From Hibiscus mutabilis (taxonomy: Eukaryota; Streptophyta; Magnoliopsida; Malvales; Malvaceae), in assembly GCA_019671005.1 (NCBI GenBank), contig CM033725.1, positions 35,238,678 through 35,302,677 of the forward strand: a DNA stretch of 64,000 bases, read 5' to 3'. The translations under genes and the position numbers were made by a program. How positions within the stretch are numbered: position 1 is the stretch's first letter; each line of letters opens with the position of its first letter. Under the pieces are notes generated by a model, which did no database searches, had not been told where the DNA came from, and worked only from the letters and a program-made list of their open reading frames with translations. This document shows positions 11,131 through 23,150 of this stretch, one piece after another.

Positions 11131-13009
11131 TTACAACTTATTGTCGTCGTCACTGCTATCTTCTAACCTCGAAGGGTGATCAGCAACTTGATTTTTTGAC
11201 CCCTTGTGGTCTTTAATTTCAATATCAAACTCTTGCAGGAATAAGATCCAGTGGATTATACTAGGTTTCATAAATTTCTTTGCAAAAAGGTATCTAAAAG
11301 CATAATGATCAATGAAACTATAATTTTTGCACCCACAAGATAAGAACAAAACTTATCGAAAGCAAAAATTATTGCCAATAACTCTTTCTCAGTAGTAGTA
11401 TAATTAATTTGAGCTTTAGTTAGAGTCTTACTATCATTGTAGATCGCATGAAATACCTTGTCCTTGCGTTGTCCTAAAACTGTGCCCACAACGAAATCAC
11501 TAGTGTCGCACATAAGTTCAAACGGTTGCTCCCAATTGGGCGCAACAACGATCGATGCATTCACAAGCTGTGCATTAATTTTATTGAATGCATCCAGACA
11601 TGCATCATCAAAAACAAATTTTCTTCTTTGCTCCAACAGTATCCATAAAGACTACGTAATCTTTGAGAAATCTCGAATAAATCTCCTATAGAACTCAGCG
11701 TGGCCTAAGAAACTGGGGATACCTTTCACATTTGTTGGTGGTGGCAATTTTTAGTAACATCTAATTTGGCTATGTCACCTCAATTCTAGCTTTCGAAATT
11801 CTGTGGCTCAACACAATCCCTTCAGTGACCATAAAGTGACATTTTTCCCAGTTTAGAACCAGATTGGTGTCTTCACATCGCTGCAATACTTTTTCTAAAT
11901 TGTCGACGCAATAGTCAAAATTATCCTCATACACCAAAAAATCATCCATAAAGATTTCAAGGGAATTGTCAATCATATCTAAAAAATATTGCCATCATGC
12001 ACCTTTGAAATGTGGCTGGTGCATTGCAAACATCGAAAGGCATGCGACGAAAGGCAAATGTCCCAAAATGGCATATGAAAGTAGTTTTCTCCTGGTCCTC
12101 GGGTGCAAGAGCAACTTGATTATAGCCAAAATATCCATCTAGGAAGCAATAATACTCCTTGCCCGTGATTCGATCTAACATCTAATCAATGAAAGAGAGA
12201 GGAAAATGATCCTTCTTTGTGGCTGCATTGAGATGCCTGCAATCCATACAAATATGTTAACCAGTATGAATGAGTGTTGGAATTAGCTTATTAACAACGT
12301 TATAGACTACAGTGATGCCACTTTTCTTAGGAACACAATGTACTGGACTCACACATGCACTATTAGAAATTGCATAGATAATACTTGCTTCCAACCATTT
12401 AAGAATTTCCTTCTTGATCATTACCTTCATCTTTTCATTCAATCTTCTTTGCCGCTCGATGAAATGTTTGTTCTCATCATCCAGCTTAATCTTGAGCATG
12501 CAAAAGAATGGATGAATACCTTTGATATCAGCAATTGTCCAAGCTATAGCACGCTTGTGGCACTTGAGAACATCTATCAACTTAGCTTCTTGTATTGCGT
12601 CTAGAGTTGTAGAGACAATGACTGGAAGTGTTTTTGCTTCTCCAAGGAATATATATTTGAGATTAGATGGCAATGGCTTGAGTTCTAGAGTAGGAGCTTC
12701 TTCAATAGATGGTTTAAAAGTAGGATTTGACCGGTGAGCAAGATCTAAAGATTCAACTTGCCACTTATGATGAACTAACATAGTAAGAACTTCAACAATG
12801 TGGTCGTAATTTGGGAGATCTTCTTCTACCATTGTCAATGCAGTATCTTTAGCAACAAGAATACCATGATGATGCATGTCTTCTTGAATAACATGTTCAA
12901 GAATGTCAATATGATGACATTCTTCAGACTTTCTTCCCATATCCGCATTGAACATCCCAAAAGTTACTTGATCGTTTTCAACCCTAAAGCTCTCCTTTTG
13001 ATACATCAA
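11131..13009 (-). pseudogene. E1 reverse transcriptase and RNase H (Athila type)
   Basis: Several minus-strand frames together cover the protease end, RT and RNase H. Frame 13009-12257 holds the RT N-terminus with TIADIKGI and VPKKSGITVV. Frame 12181-11969 has YYCFLDGYFGYNQ, KTTFICHFGTFAFRRMPF and NAPATFQRCM. Frame 11976-11770 holds the active-site region MDDF and NWEKCHFM. Frame 11636-11268 has the RNase H start (FELMCDTSDFVVGTVLGQ, then YTTTEKELLAI), and 11349-11131 has IHWILFLQEFD and ADHPSRL. These are Athila-clade signatures. In the element this enzyme copies the RNA genome into cDNA. Stops and frameshifts between the segments make it non-functional. Confidence 0.85.
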
Positions 13010-13456
13010 TGAATACTTTCCAAGTAGCTAAAAATGGAAAACCAAGAATAATATGTACATCTTTGTCAGCCTCGCAATCAAGAATAATGAAATTAGTTGG
13101 AAAAACAAACTTATCTACATGAATAAGCACATCCTTAATTTGATCATTCAGATGAGTCAAAGATCAATCATCCAATTGTAATATGACTGTAGTGGGCTTT
13201 ATTTCTCCAATGCCTAACTTTTAAAAAGTAGATAATGGCATTAAATTGGTACTAGCCCCAAAATCGCAAAAAGCTTTACTAAAATAATGATTACCAATTG
13301 AGCAAGGTATGATGAAGCTTCATGGATCCTTAATCTTTCTGGTAAAGGGGTAAATATCAACACACTACACTCTTTAGTGAGCGTAATGGTTTCCATTGCA
13401 TTGAGCTTCTTCTTCTTGGATAAGATATCCTTTATGAACTTTTTATAGTTCAGAAT
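13010..13456 (-). pseudogene. E1 retropepsin-like protease region
   Basis: The minus strand translates in pieces to the Athila protease. There is a region like LPLSTFKKLGIGE near 13230, followed by TTVILQLDD and a segment ending in a GFPFLAT-like motif near 13040-13060. This protease would mature the Gag-Pol polyprotein. The frame is interrupted by stops (for example near 13165), so the copy is dead. The catalytic Asp triad falls in a poorly preserved part, and I cannot confirm it. Confidence 0.55.
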
Positions 13457-14331
13457 CTATGTGAGAGCATCAATCAAAGAAACTTGAACAGTAAGTTGTT
13501 GCAAAATGTAATGAAAAAATTGAAACTGAACGTCCGACTCACTATTTTTAAATCTTTGAGGGAAAGGTGAAGATGGATTTTTTGACTGCTGTGCCGACAT
13601 TGGATATTGTGGCGATAACTTTGGATGTAAATCAGATTGAAATGGAGTAATAGTAGGAGGTATATTACTCGACTTGCCCTTATTCTCTCTATCATTTACT
13701 GTATGATTAGGTACAGAAGACTCTCCCCATTCATGAGTAGTTGTGGGAACTGATTGCGTCGAGTTAGTAGTCTGTTTGCCACTACGAAGAGTAACAGCCT
13801 TGCAATGTTCTTTACCCTTAGTCATTGGACTTTCAGTGTTGCTAGGTAATGCGCTTAGCTATCTAAAATTCATATCAGTAGCTAATTGTCTCAACTGAGC
13901 TTGTAAAGTGTGTATTGATGAAGAGTGCTTGCACTATAGCTTCGGTGCAAGACATGTGATCATGCATCATTTCTTCAAGAAGGGCAAATGGATTAGATAC
14001 ACTTGACGGGGAATAGTGACTCATCTGAGATGGAGCTTGAGATGGTGCACCTTATTGTGATTGCATACCAAACTGTGATGGCTGAGACTGTGATGCAATA
14101 TGTTGTGGGTGCATTCGATTCTGTTGTGGCTGCAATGGATTCTGTGGTGTATACTGTTGCTGGGAGTAACCAAAATTTCCTTGGCACACACTAGAATTGC
14201 CTTGAAAGAAGTTGTTCCTAGAGCAAAATACTCATTGTTGTGCAGAATTAGAGTTACTCCAAGGTTGTCCATTAGCTGTGTTGTAAGACATACTCATGTT
14301 GTTGCCTCATATGTTGCTGACATAACTAGCA
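13457..14331 (-). pseudogene. E1 gag C-terminal part
   Basis: The minus-strand frame 13825-13457 contains AVTLRSGKQTT, a hallmark of the Gag-protease linker of Athila elements. Upstream (14270-14000) a Gln-rich stretch is visible once frameshifts are allowed, with pieces such as GNFGYSQQQYTPQNPLQPQQ and QSQPSQFGMQSQ. The nearer part of gag lies on the other side of E2, at 36214-37350. Gag forms the nucleocapsid-like particle. The copy has at least two frame changes. Confidence 0.65.
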
Positions 14332-14716
14332 TTTTCATTAACACCCTTCCCGGGCTTGTAGAAAAGTTGGGTCGAAAAGCGTTATCGAGAAACAATGCAG
14401 AGAACGGTATAACAATTTCATTCAAATTTTAATGTTAGGCTATGCAATTCGATGCTATGATTACAAGCTAGGTCAATGAATTGATATGGAACCATACTAA
14501 TCAGATTTAGGACCAATTTTAAACGTTAACCACCTTTAGGGACTAAAACTTTAACCATGCAATAATGAAATTCAATCCATAACTAAACACCCTACAAAAT
14601 TTCATGTTAATCCAATGTCATTTACTCATCCAATTAGACTTAGCAAGTTTCAGTGATCAATATGCAAGGTTTCAATACTGTACTTAAAAGCTTATAACAG
14701 AATTAACTGCTCTCGT

Positions 14717-15084
14717 ACCGAAACACTATAGACCGTATCAGCACGGCACAATTAGATTATGCAATCCAGACCTCACTGCCCAATCTCATTTCGATACAAT
14801 CGAGGACTGTATCGGTACAACATGCAAGGTATTAACCCAATTTCCAGCAATTTAAGAACTCATTTCGATATAGCTCAAATCGTACCGGTACTCATTGACC
14901 TTCATTGACTCGTTTCAATACGCCCCTAGGGCTATATCGGTACGATTAAAATATTAAATGCTTATGAGATTTTCCGTATTGAAATTCCTTTAGGCCGTTT
15001 TGATACGCCTAGGTTGACCTGAACATTGACTGACCAAATATGCATAGCCGTTCCGAAATAGGCGAACCCGTATCGGTACGTCCT
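14717..15084. repeat. Cluster of GTATCGATAC-like palindromic motifs
   Basis: About ten variants of an inverted-repeat decamer (CGTATCGGTACG, CGTACCGGTAC, TTCGATACG and similar) are spaced some 20-60 bases apart. The same cluster is at 33870-34152 in the other E2 LTR and at 28338-28621 in E3. The bases between the motifs are less alike than the motifs. Confidence 0.7.
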
Positions 15085-15505
15085 GCATTGTAATGACATA
15101 TTTTATCTGTTTTTCATCCGTTTAACCTGTTGAATGATGTCCAAATGAAATGAAATTTTACCAGCAATATTCAATCACTATAATCTACTAGCATGTCAAA
15201 TTTTAGGGCCATTTGAATCCATTTACTATGTTTTCACCTTTAAGTGCCTTTAAACAAAAATAACTAGTTTTTACTATGCTATAAACATACCAAACCTCAC
15301 ATTTAACACTTAGACACTTTTATGCTATTACACACATATCAAAATAGGCAAGTTTAACATATCTAAGCCTTATGCCACCCTACTAGGAGTTTAAAAACAA
15401 AAATGCAAGCATACATGAGATTGACGGGAGTGACTTGCAACTTTAACCACATGATCAAGGCTCGAGTTCCTTCAAGGTCTTGAAATGCATGAGACACGCG
15501 AATGT

Positions 15506-15521
15506 TAGGCTACATAGCCTA
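15506..15521 (-). promoter_or_regulatory. Hairpin TATA-like block in E2 3' LTR
   Basis: TAGGCTACATAGCCTA has perfect 6-bp arms. On the minus strand it follows CTCACTAGGCTATG and precedes a conserved stretch ending in GGTTGCAAGTCA. It is homologous to the block at 6395-6411, where the centre is TATATA. Confidence 0.45.
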
Positions 15522-17130
15522 GTGAGGTCGTTATAAAAAATGCGTATTAAGTTCTTTAATGACATGTAAGTATGCTTGAATGGAATATATACATCATTAA
15601 CATATTTAAATCATGTTCAAAATCAACGTATGATAATTTCATATATCCATTGTAAAACACATATTATTCATCTTCCTTGGACATAACTAGCTACGGATAC
15701 GCGGATTCCTCTATACACCAAACCATATTGAAGATAGGCCTTAGCTCCGAAATCCCTTACACAATCCACCCTTCTCTCCCCACATATAGGCTGTAGCCCC
15801 ATACCGTAGTCCAATCCCTTACATGGTGAGCTCAATTAACCCTATGATATGCCAATTGTATCCATGGTTCACAAGTGTCGAAGGTTACATATTTCATCAT
15901 AAAACTTAACTTGTACCCTTAGGCCATTTCATATAATTTAAGCATCATATCAATTACCATGTGTGTCAAAATTAACATTAACCATTCTTCACATGTAACA
16001 TATAACTATTGAATCATATGACATTGAAATGTATCGAAAGCAAGAGGATGACCTTACCACACTTACCACATGAAGTTCGTACTTGTAAGCTCTACTTGAG
16101 CTATCCAAATGAGACATAACATAGACACAAATCAAATGCAACTGAGATGGCACCTAGCCGATCCCGAGACATAACTACACTCACCTAGTACTCGGGAGCT
16201 TCAAGGTTCTCAAATAATGATCCTCTTGCCTTTGGAAGAGCTTGTTAATGGAGATAGTGAAGATGGCTTATCTTCCAACACTTGATCTAGTGCAAAATTA
16301 AAGGATTGCATTAGAATAAAAACTAATGATTCAAAAACATTTTCCAAGATTACCCAAGTTTGTAGACAACATCAAAACAAAGAAATAAATCTCTAAACAC
16401 ATGGGATTAGCTTAGATTTTCAAGACTTTAATCTTGAAATTAAACTCTAACGATTGAAGGAATCATTAAATTGACATAAGAGTTTTACTTACCAAACTAC
16501 AAGCTTTCAAATGGTATGTTGAAACCAAACAAAGACCAAGGATTGGATTGAGGTGCTTGCTTAAGCTTAAGCTTGAAGATAGAAATAGTGGTGCTTGCTT
16601 ATCTTGGTGAAAGGATAATGAAAGTTGAAAGCTAATGCTTCGGTCACTAGAGTGAGTTGTTTTCCCTATCTTTCTTCTTCCCTTTTTTTTGTTACCACAT
16701 GCCACGTGGTTTTCTTCCTTAATTAATGGTGGCCTCCCAAGCAACCAATCAAATGGTTTCCTAGCTTGGAAGGAAACCTTTTAATAAACCAATTCATAAC
16801 CCTTTTTTTGACAAAAGATATCAATTTTACGTGAAAGTGGCCAAGCAAGGAGGTGACTCACACCTCTAATTGGTATAATTATGAGGGGGTCCCTCAACTT
16901 TTCAAAGTTTGTACTTTTTTCCCCAAACTATAAATTTTTGTAATTTAGTCACTAATATGACTTCCATTCCTTACAAATAGGTCCAACAACTTCAATTAGG
17001 CTCAATTAACTTCCATTACTTCAAAATTTGGATACAAAGATTGATCAATTATATCATTTGGGCATAGCCTATACAAAATTTTTCATCACCAAAACCTAAT
17101 TCTGACTAAACCGGTTTTCAGGGTGTGACA

Positions 17131-17146
17131 ACTCTCCCCCTTAAGA
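17131..17146 (-). promoter_or_regulatory. E2 polypurine tract
   Basis: On the minus strand CTTAAGGGGGAGAGT directly precedes the LTR start TGTCACACC. This is the plus-strand DNA primer site typical of chromoviruses. The same sequence is at 26190-26204 in E3. Confidence 0.85.
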
Positions 17147-18460
17147 AAATTCATCCTCAAATTTTCATTCTAACTGAAATGATGATGATACTGCTTTTGC
17201 ATCGTCTCTTCTGGCTCCCATATTGCTTCCTCCACTGCATGACTTCTCCAAAGAACTTTCACTAGAGGCACAGACTTGTTTCGAAGTCTCTTGACTTCTC
17301 GTGCGAGGATCTGTACTGGTTCCTCCTTATACGTCAAATTAGGTTGAATATCCACAGACTTTGACTCGATCACGTGAGAAGGATCAGACCGGTACTTCTG
17401 CAGATAGAAACATAGAGGATATTATATATTCGACTTAACTCTTCAGGGAAAGCTAGTCGGTAGGCAATAGGCCCAACTCTCTCGATTACCTCAAAGGAGC
17501 TAATAAAACAAGGACTTAGCTTCCTCTTTCGAAGGATCTTCTTCCACGGAGGCACCTTAAGGAAGGCTTTCTCACCAACATCATACTGAATGTCTCTCCT
17601 TTTTAGATCAGCGTAAGCTTTTTGCCCGTCGAATGCAGCTTTGAGCCTGTCAGGAATGATGGTTACCATTTCTTCGGTTTCTCATAGTAAGTCAGGGCCT
17701 AATGCCTTGCCTTCACCAAGCTCGGTCCAAAATAGAGGGGTCCTACATCTTCTTCCATACAAAGCTTCATAAGAGGCCATCTTGATCGAAGCTTGATAGC
17801 TATTCTTGTAGGCAAACTCCACCAATGGTAGAGATCTCTCCCACGTATTCCTAAAATCGAGAACACAGGCTTGAAGCATATCTTCTAAAATCTGGATAAC
17901 CCTTTTAGATTGGCCATCGGTTTAAGTGTGGAAAGTAGTGCTTAAGTGCACTTGGGTTCCCAAAGCCTCATGTAGGGTTCTCCAAAACCAGGATACAAAA
18001 CGTGGATCACGATCAGAAATAATGGACATAGGAACTCCGTGCAAATGGATGGCTTCACGAATGTACAACTCAGCAAGTCTAGGCAACCTGAAATCCATTC
18101 TCAGGGAGAAGGAAATGAGCAGACTTAGTGAAACGATCTACAATAATCCAAATAGCATCATCTTTCTTCGGTGTCATTGGTAGACCACTTACAAAATCTA
18201 TCGTAATATGTTCCCATTTCCATTGTGGAAGTTCAATAAGCTGCAAAAGACCAGTAGGCACCTTGTGCTCAGCTTTAATCCTTTGGCAGGTCAGACACCT
18301 AGCCACAAAGTCTGTGACTTCACTCTTCATACCAGTCCACCAGTACAGTTTCTTCAAGTCTTTATTCATATTGATAGCTCCAAGATGAACAAAAAAAACT
18401 CGAATAAGCTTCATTTAGGATTTGATTTCGAAGATCACATCATCAGGGACATAGATTCAG
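17147..18460 (-). pseudogene. E2 integrase with C-terminal chromodomain
   Basis: Minus-strand frames at 18414-18079, 17879-17682, 17669-17370 and 17373-17170 cover integrase and chromodomain. The zinc finger is seen as KKLYWWTGMK then CLTCQ. The first catalytic Asp lies in ITIDFVSGL, and then come DDAIWIIVDRFTKSAHF and GRRCRTPLFW. The end has YKEEPVQILAREVKRLR and VKVLWRSHAVEEAIWEPEE, the group II chromodomain that guides insertion to heterochromatin in this clade. Around 17895 the coding runs continuously from GQSKRVIQ to ILEDML, without the 65-bp intron found in E3. Frameshifts (for example near 17680 and 18079) disable it. Confidence 0.85.
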
Positions 18461-19413
18461 TTTCAAAAGTACAATAAACCTTCAGGATTCATGGTAAAGT
18501 CAAGATCCTGCTTGTCCTTAATCTTAGCAATAAGGGTTCGCAATTCCTTGTCAGACTCTTGAAGTGCTTTGATTCGGGTCATGATGGTTGATTGAACTCT
18601 CAATTCATCCAATAACTTGCCACGTTTCTTAAGCCATAAATGGGCATTCAATTATATCAGAGAAGGAGTGGGTTTTCGGCTAAGAGCATCAGCTATGATA
18701 ATGGCTTTACCGGGAATGGTAATCAATAACCAAGTCATAGTCCTTCAAAAGTTTCATCCATCGACGTTGGCAGAAATTTAGCTTTTTATGAGTCAAGAGA
18801 TATTTTAGGCTCTTGTGATCAGTGTACAAGTAACACTTCTCACTGTAAAGATACTGTCTCTATATTTTTAAGGCAAACACAACAGTAGCTAGCTCTATAT
18901 CATGTGTTGGGTAGTTTAGCTTGTGTGGTTTAAGCTGACGTGAGGAATAAGCTATGACTTTTCCCTCTTACATCATTACACATCCTAATCCCCAAGTAGG
19001 ATGCATCACTGTACACAGTGAAGTCCTTGCCCGACTCAGGTTGCACCAAAACAAGGGCATGAGTTAAGACTTGTTTAAGTTGATCAAAACTCTTTTGCTG
19101 TTTTTCTATCCACACAAAAGGAGTTTCTTTACGGAGAAGATTCGTCAAGGATGCAACAATTATTAAAAATACTTTAACGAATCTACAGTAGTAGCCTAGA
19201 AGGCCTAGAAAATTGCAAACTTCTCCAACATTCTTAGGAGGAATCTAATCAAGAACTGCTTGAATCTTCTTTATGACCACTTGAATTCCCGCAGTGGAAA
19301 CCACATGTCCTAGAAAGGATACTTCCGATAGCCAGAACTCACATTTACTAAACTTAGCGTATAGTTATTTCTTCTAGAGAGTCTAAAGTACAATTCGGAG
19401 ATGTTCTTCAAGA
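18461..19413 (-). pseudogene. E2 RT C-terminal part and RNase H
   Basis: The minus strand shows EEHLRIVL just inside the 19414 edge, then YAKFSKCEFWL-like residues and the RNase H start FTVYSDASYLGI (19148-18930). The RNase H region continues through a damaged stretch with a DHKSLKYL-like segment near 18790, and then the linker at 18651-18463. The upstream half of the RT lies across E3, at 29022-29680. Several stops are present. Confidence 0.75.
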
Positions 19414-19418
19414 GTGGT

Positions 19419-21542
19419 TGTCATATCTCGAAAACTGACCTAGTCATAATTAGGTTCTGGTGATCAGAAATTTTGAATCTGGTGTGCCCAGGTAATGTAA
19501 TATTCAACCCTTGTACCCTTTTTTGTTCGCAATGAAGCTATATGGACTTGATTTGAACAATGGACCCCTTTTGTAAGAAATTCAAAGCTGAGAATGTCAA
19601 ATTTGAGTCAAGCGTATCGATATTGTAAGACCAGTATTGATACGACCTAACTGTCCATAATTAACTTACCCGTTTTAGCTTAACCGTATCGATACGACCA
19701 CAAGGTGTATCGATACGGGTCTCCGCAGAAATTAGTTTTGGTGACTAAATTGAAAGAAATAGAAATTTATAGGCTGACCCACCTCCTTGCTCATCACCCC
19801 TCACGTGGGATAACTCTGAAAAGGGAGCAAATGACCATTGATTTTCCTAGAATTGGGAAAAAAGGCATAAAGTGATGGAAATAATTAAATAAGCTTTCCC
19901 TTGCTTAGAGGAAAGCACCCTATTGGTCCTTGGATAGGTGAAAAGTGATTAAAATGATAAGTTCCCTAATAAAAGACTAAAGGAAAGATTTCATCTTTAT
20001 TTCTACAATCCAACGAGACTAAGCTCACCTTTGTCTTCAAATAACCACACACCTCCATTTCCATCATCAACCTCAAGCTAAGCAAGCACCTTGATACAAT
20101 CTTCAGCCTTTGTATGATTTCAATACATCGTTTGAAAGCTCGTAACTCGGTAAGTCAACCCTAAGTTAATTCGATGATTTTGTCATTCCTCAAGGTTTAA
20201 TTTTAAGATTATGTTTTGAATGTTCAATGCAAGCCCATGGATTAGGAAGCTAATTCCATTATTTTGATGTTGTCCACAAGCTTCGGTAAGCTTGAAAAAC
20301 TTTTTCGGATCCTTAGTTTAAATTCTAACGCAACCCCTAATTTTGTGCTAGCCAAGAAGTAGAGAAGGAGCCCTCGTCATCTCCAACAAAAGCTAGGCAT
20401 CAAGGAGTCATAATCTGAGAACCTTGAAAGCTTTGGATTCAAGGTGAGTGTAGTTCTGTCATGGGATTGGTTACGTGCCATCCCGGTTGCATTTGTTTGT
20501 GATTATGTTGCATCTTTTGCAAAAGCTCAAGTAGAGAAAGCTTGTGTGAACTCAAATGGTAAGTGTGGTAAGGCTATTATAATGCTTTTGATACAACTTT
20601 ATGCTTATATATATTTGAAATATGATACATGTGAAATTTAATATGATTATATGTTATTTGGAGCTAAGGCTCAATATGTGATTTGATATGGCCTAAGGGT
20701 AACAAATAAGTTTTATGACGAAATATGTAACCTTGGACACTTGTGGACCTTGGATACAATTGGCATGCCATAGGGTTAGTTGAGCTCACTAAGTAAGGGA
20801 TTGGACAACGGTCTGGGGCTACAACCTATATGTGGTGAAATAAGGTTAGTTTGTGTAAGGGATATTTTTCGGAGCTACGACTCAAGGCTAAGGCCTACCT
20901 TCAATATGATTTGGTGTATAGTGGAATTCGCGTATCCATTGGTTACTATGTCCAAGGGAAATGATGTGTTTAAATGGTTTATAATTGCTATACAGAATCA
21001 TGACTAATGGCTTTGAATATGTTTCTATGTGATTGATGCTATAAAACTATCACCCAAGCATGCCCATATGTCACTCACGTATTTGATAAACTATTTTGCA
21101 TTTGTTATAACTACCTCACTAGGCTATGTAAGCCTAACATTTGTGTGTCTCATGTATTTTAGAACCTTGAAGCGATCCGAGCCTCGATCGTGTAGTTGCG
21201 GTTGCAAGTCACTTCCACCTATCATATGTTTGCTTAACTTTTGCTTTGAACTCTTACTAAGGTGGCATATGGTTTAGGCAAGTTGTATTTGCCCATTTTG
21301 ATATATGTGTAATAGCCTAATAGTGCCTAAGTGTCAAATCTAAAAGTTGGTATGTTTTGAATTGGTAAAACTAGTTAAGATGTGCTTAAAGGCCCCAAAA
21401 GGTGAAATCCTAGTAAATGAATTCGGATTGGTCTAAAATTTCACATGCTATTAGATTTATGTGTTTGCAACTTGTCTGTAAAATTCGGACATCATTTAAT
21501 AGGATAATTCGAATAAAAAGCAAAATATTTGTCATTACAAGG
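19419..21542 (+). repeat. E3 5' LTR, 3' end deleted
   Basis: It begins TGTCATATCTCGAAAACTG and follows the 3' LTR (26205-29016) closely until CATTACAAG at 21541. There the sequence jumps to the gag leader (compare E2 minus strand near 31295). About 0.7 kb of LTR, the PBS and the start of the leader are missing. The plus-strand frames inside it (20444-21277) also occur in the 3' LTR and are not genes. Confidence 0.88.
21120..21136 (+). promoter_or_regulatory. Hairpin TATA-like block in E3 5' LTR
   Basis: TAGGCTATGTAAGCCTA, preceded by CTACCTCAC and followed by AACATTTGTGTGTCTCATG. It has perfect 6-bp arms. It is homologous to the blocks at 6395, 15506, 27900 and 33138, and its centre ATGTA departs from a TATA consensus. 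Confidence 0.45.
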
Positions 21543-21573
21543 CGATTTAACTTCTTCCTTTCGATTAGATTTG

Positions 21574-22822
21574 AGAATGTCTGTGCCCACTGATAGGTGT
21601 GTCATAAACAAACCACACCCTGGCTCCTCCTCGACACAAGGGGACAACATGGGAGCTGAAGCTTGATCGAAGTAGGTGGGACAGAATCACCCTCCTAATC
21701 CTCTTCTAATATCTTCCGCTCAGTAGGAGTATTTGATGTCTATGGCGGAGATGATCAAACAGATGGTCGTTTCACTCAGGAAGGAGTAACCTCCTCAGCC
21801 TGCTGAAGCACTCCTATCTGTCTCGAAAGCCCCTATTGACAAGCTCCGTCAGTATCCAGTTTACACCTTTACTAGCCAGTACCTGGACAACCCTGAAGTA
21901 GCAGAGTATTGGCTGGAAAATACTCCCAAAGTTTTGAATAAGCAAATAAAGTGCCCTGAGGAGCACAAGCTGGAGTGTGCTCTGGCATTAATTTCCAAAA
22001 AAGCTTAGAGTTGGTGGGACACCGTGACACTTACCGTACCGGAGCACTAAGTTACGTGGGACTTTTTCCTTCAGGAGTTCTACAAGAAATACATTAGTGA
22101 GCACTACATTGCTGAGAGGCGTAAGAAGTTCATCCATCTAAGACAAGGGAGATAACACGTGGAGCAGTATATCCACAACTTTTACAAGTACTGAGAAGTA
22201 GAAGTGCAGAATGTTCATCGACGACCTTTGTGATGAATTACGTCATTTCTTCACTGCCTTGGAGTTGGAGGACTTTCAGAATCTAGTCAACCGGGTGATT
22301 GCTACTGAAGCCTCCAATAAGGCTTATAAAAGAAGGAAAGGGAACCAATCCAGATCCGACAAGAAATTTCGAGATGATTCCAGACCTCTCATGCCTCAGA
22401 AGAAAGGTAGACAGTGGGACCAGAAGTCTACCACCTTTCATTAGTTACCAAAATCAGGATATGTGCCACAGTCTCAATCTCCAGGGATATTTGTTGCTCG
22501 TACAACTTCTGTTAACAATATGGGCGGCTTTGGGAGAGGTTCACAGATTCCCTTATGTAATTTTTGTTAGAAGATACACCTTAGACAACGTCGCAGACAG
22601 TCAAGATCGCACTACCTCTACGGTGAATCTGGGCACTTTCTCAGGTAGTGTTCGCAGAATCCAAACACTCCTACCTCTGTGGCTTCTCAGTATAATCTGA
22701 ACAAGGGAAGGGGAGCGAGACAAGTGCCGTCTGGATCTGCGGGGAGACCTCACAACGCCAATGCTCCTTCAGTTGGACGCGACCCTCAGACCTCAGCCTA
22801 AATGTATCATGTACGAGGCTGA
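21574..22822 (+). pseudogene. E3 gag
   Basis: The start ATG at 21574 (MSVPTDR) matches the E2 gag start (MSAPNDG). The capsid region shows SWWDTVTLTVPEH near 22010-22050, FLQEFYKKYISEHYIAERRK near 22070-22125, and FIDDLCDEL then LEDFQNLVNR at 22215-22290. A basic linker follows. The zinc knuckle near 22590-22640 is degraded: its second Cys is replaced by Tyr in HYLYGESGHF. Stops at 21667, 22006, 22049, 22156 and 22192 and later ones break the frame. Gag would package the element RNA. Confidence 0.85.
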
Positions 22823-23150
22823 GAGCAAGAGGATGATCCAGATGTGATTGCAAGTACGGTGGAATTATGTTCTGATCTTTTTTATGCTTTGGTAGATCCA
22901 GGATCTACACATTCCTTCATTAGTAAGCCATTGATTGCAAAGTATGCCTTAGAATCCGAACCAACCACTTTTGAGATAGTTGTCTCTAACCCACTAGGAG
23001 ATAGTGTGGTTATACGGTTGATCCATAGAGCTTTCCCTTTGAGGATCCAAGGGATCCCATTTTTGGCTAATTTGATGGCCTTGCCCTTCCGTGAGTTTGA
23101 TCTTATTCTAGGCCTTGATTGGCTAGCTGAACATCAAGCCTAGGTGGATT
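22823..23150 (+). pseudogene. E3 retropepsin protease
   Basis: The open frame 22844-23143 includes the aspartic protease active site ALVDPGSTHSFIS, in the D-P-G-S form common in Tekay elements. It also has RIQGIPFLANLM and the second conserved block FDLILGLDWL. The protease cleaves Gag-Pol and acts as a homodimer. The frame is intact for about 100 residues. It ends in a TAG at 23141-23143 within HQA-stop-VDC, where a tryptophan codon (TGG) is likely in the family. Confidence 0.85.

Larger units (their letters stand above)
14337..17130 (-). repeat. E2 3' LTR
   Basis: This 2794-bp LTR starts on the minus strand with TGTCACACCCTGAAAACCGG (from 17130) and ends near 14337, where the terminal bases are mutated (ATTAACACCC in place of TGTAACACCC). 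It pairs with 31419-36208. It holds the array of GTATCGATAC-like palindromes (14717-15084) and the hairpin promoter block (15506-15521). The minus-strand frame at 16466-16744 has a shadow in the other E2 LTR and is not a gene. Confidence 0.88.

Noticed and set aside
16466..16744. Minus-strand frame repeated at 35552-35827
   Set aside because: It occurs twice only because it lies in both LTRs of E2; there is no sign of selection or a known domain.
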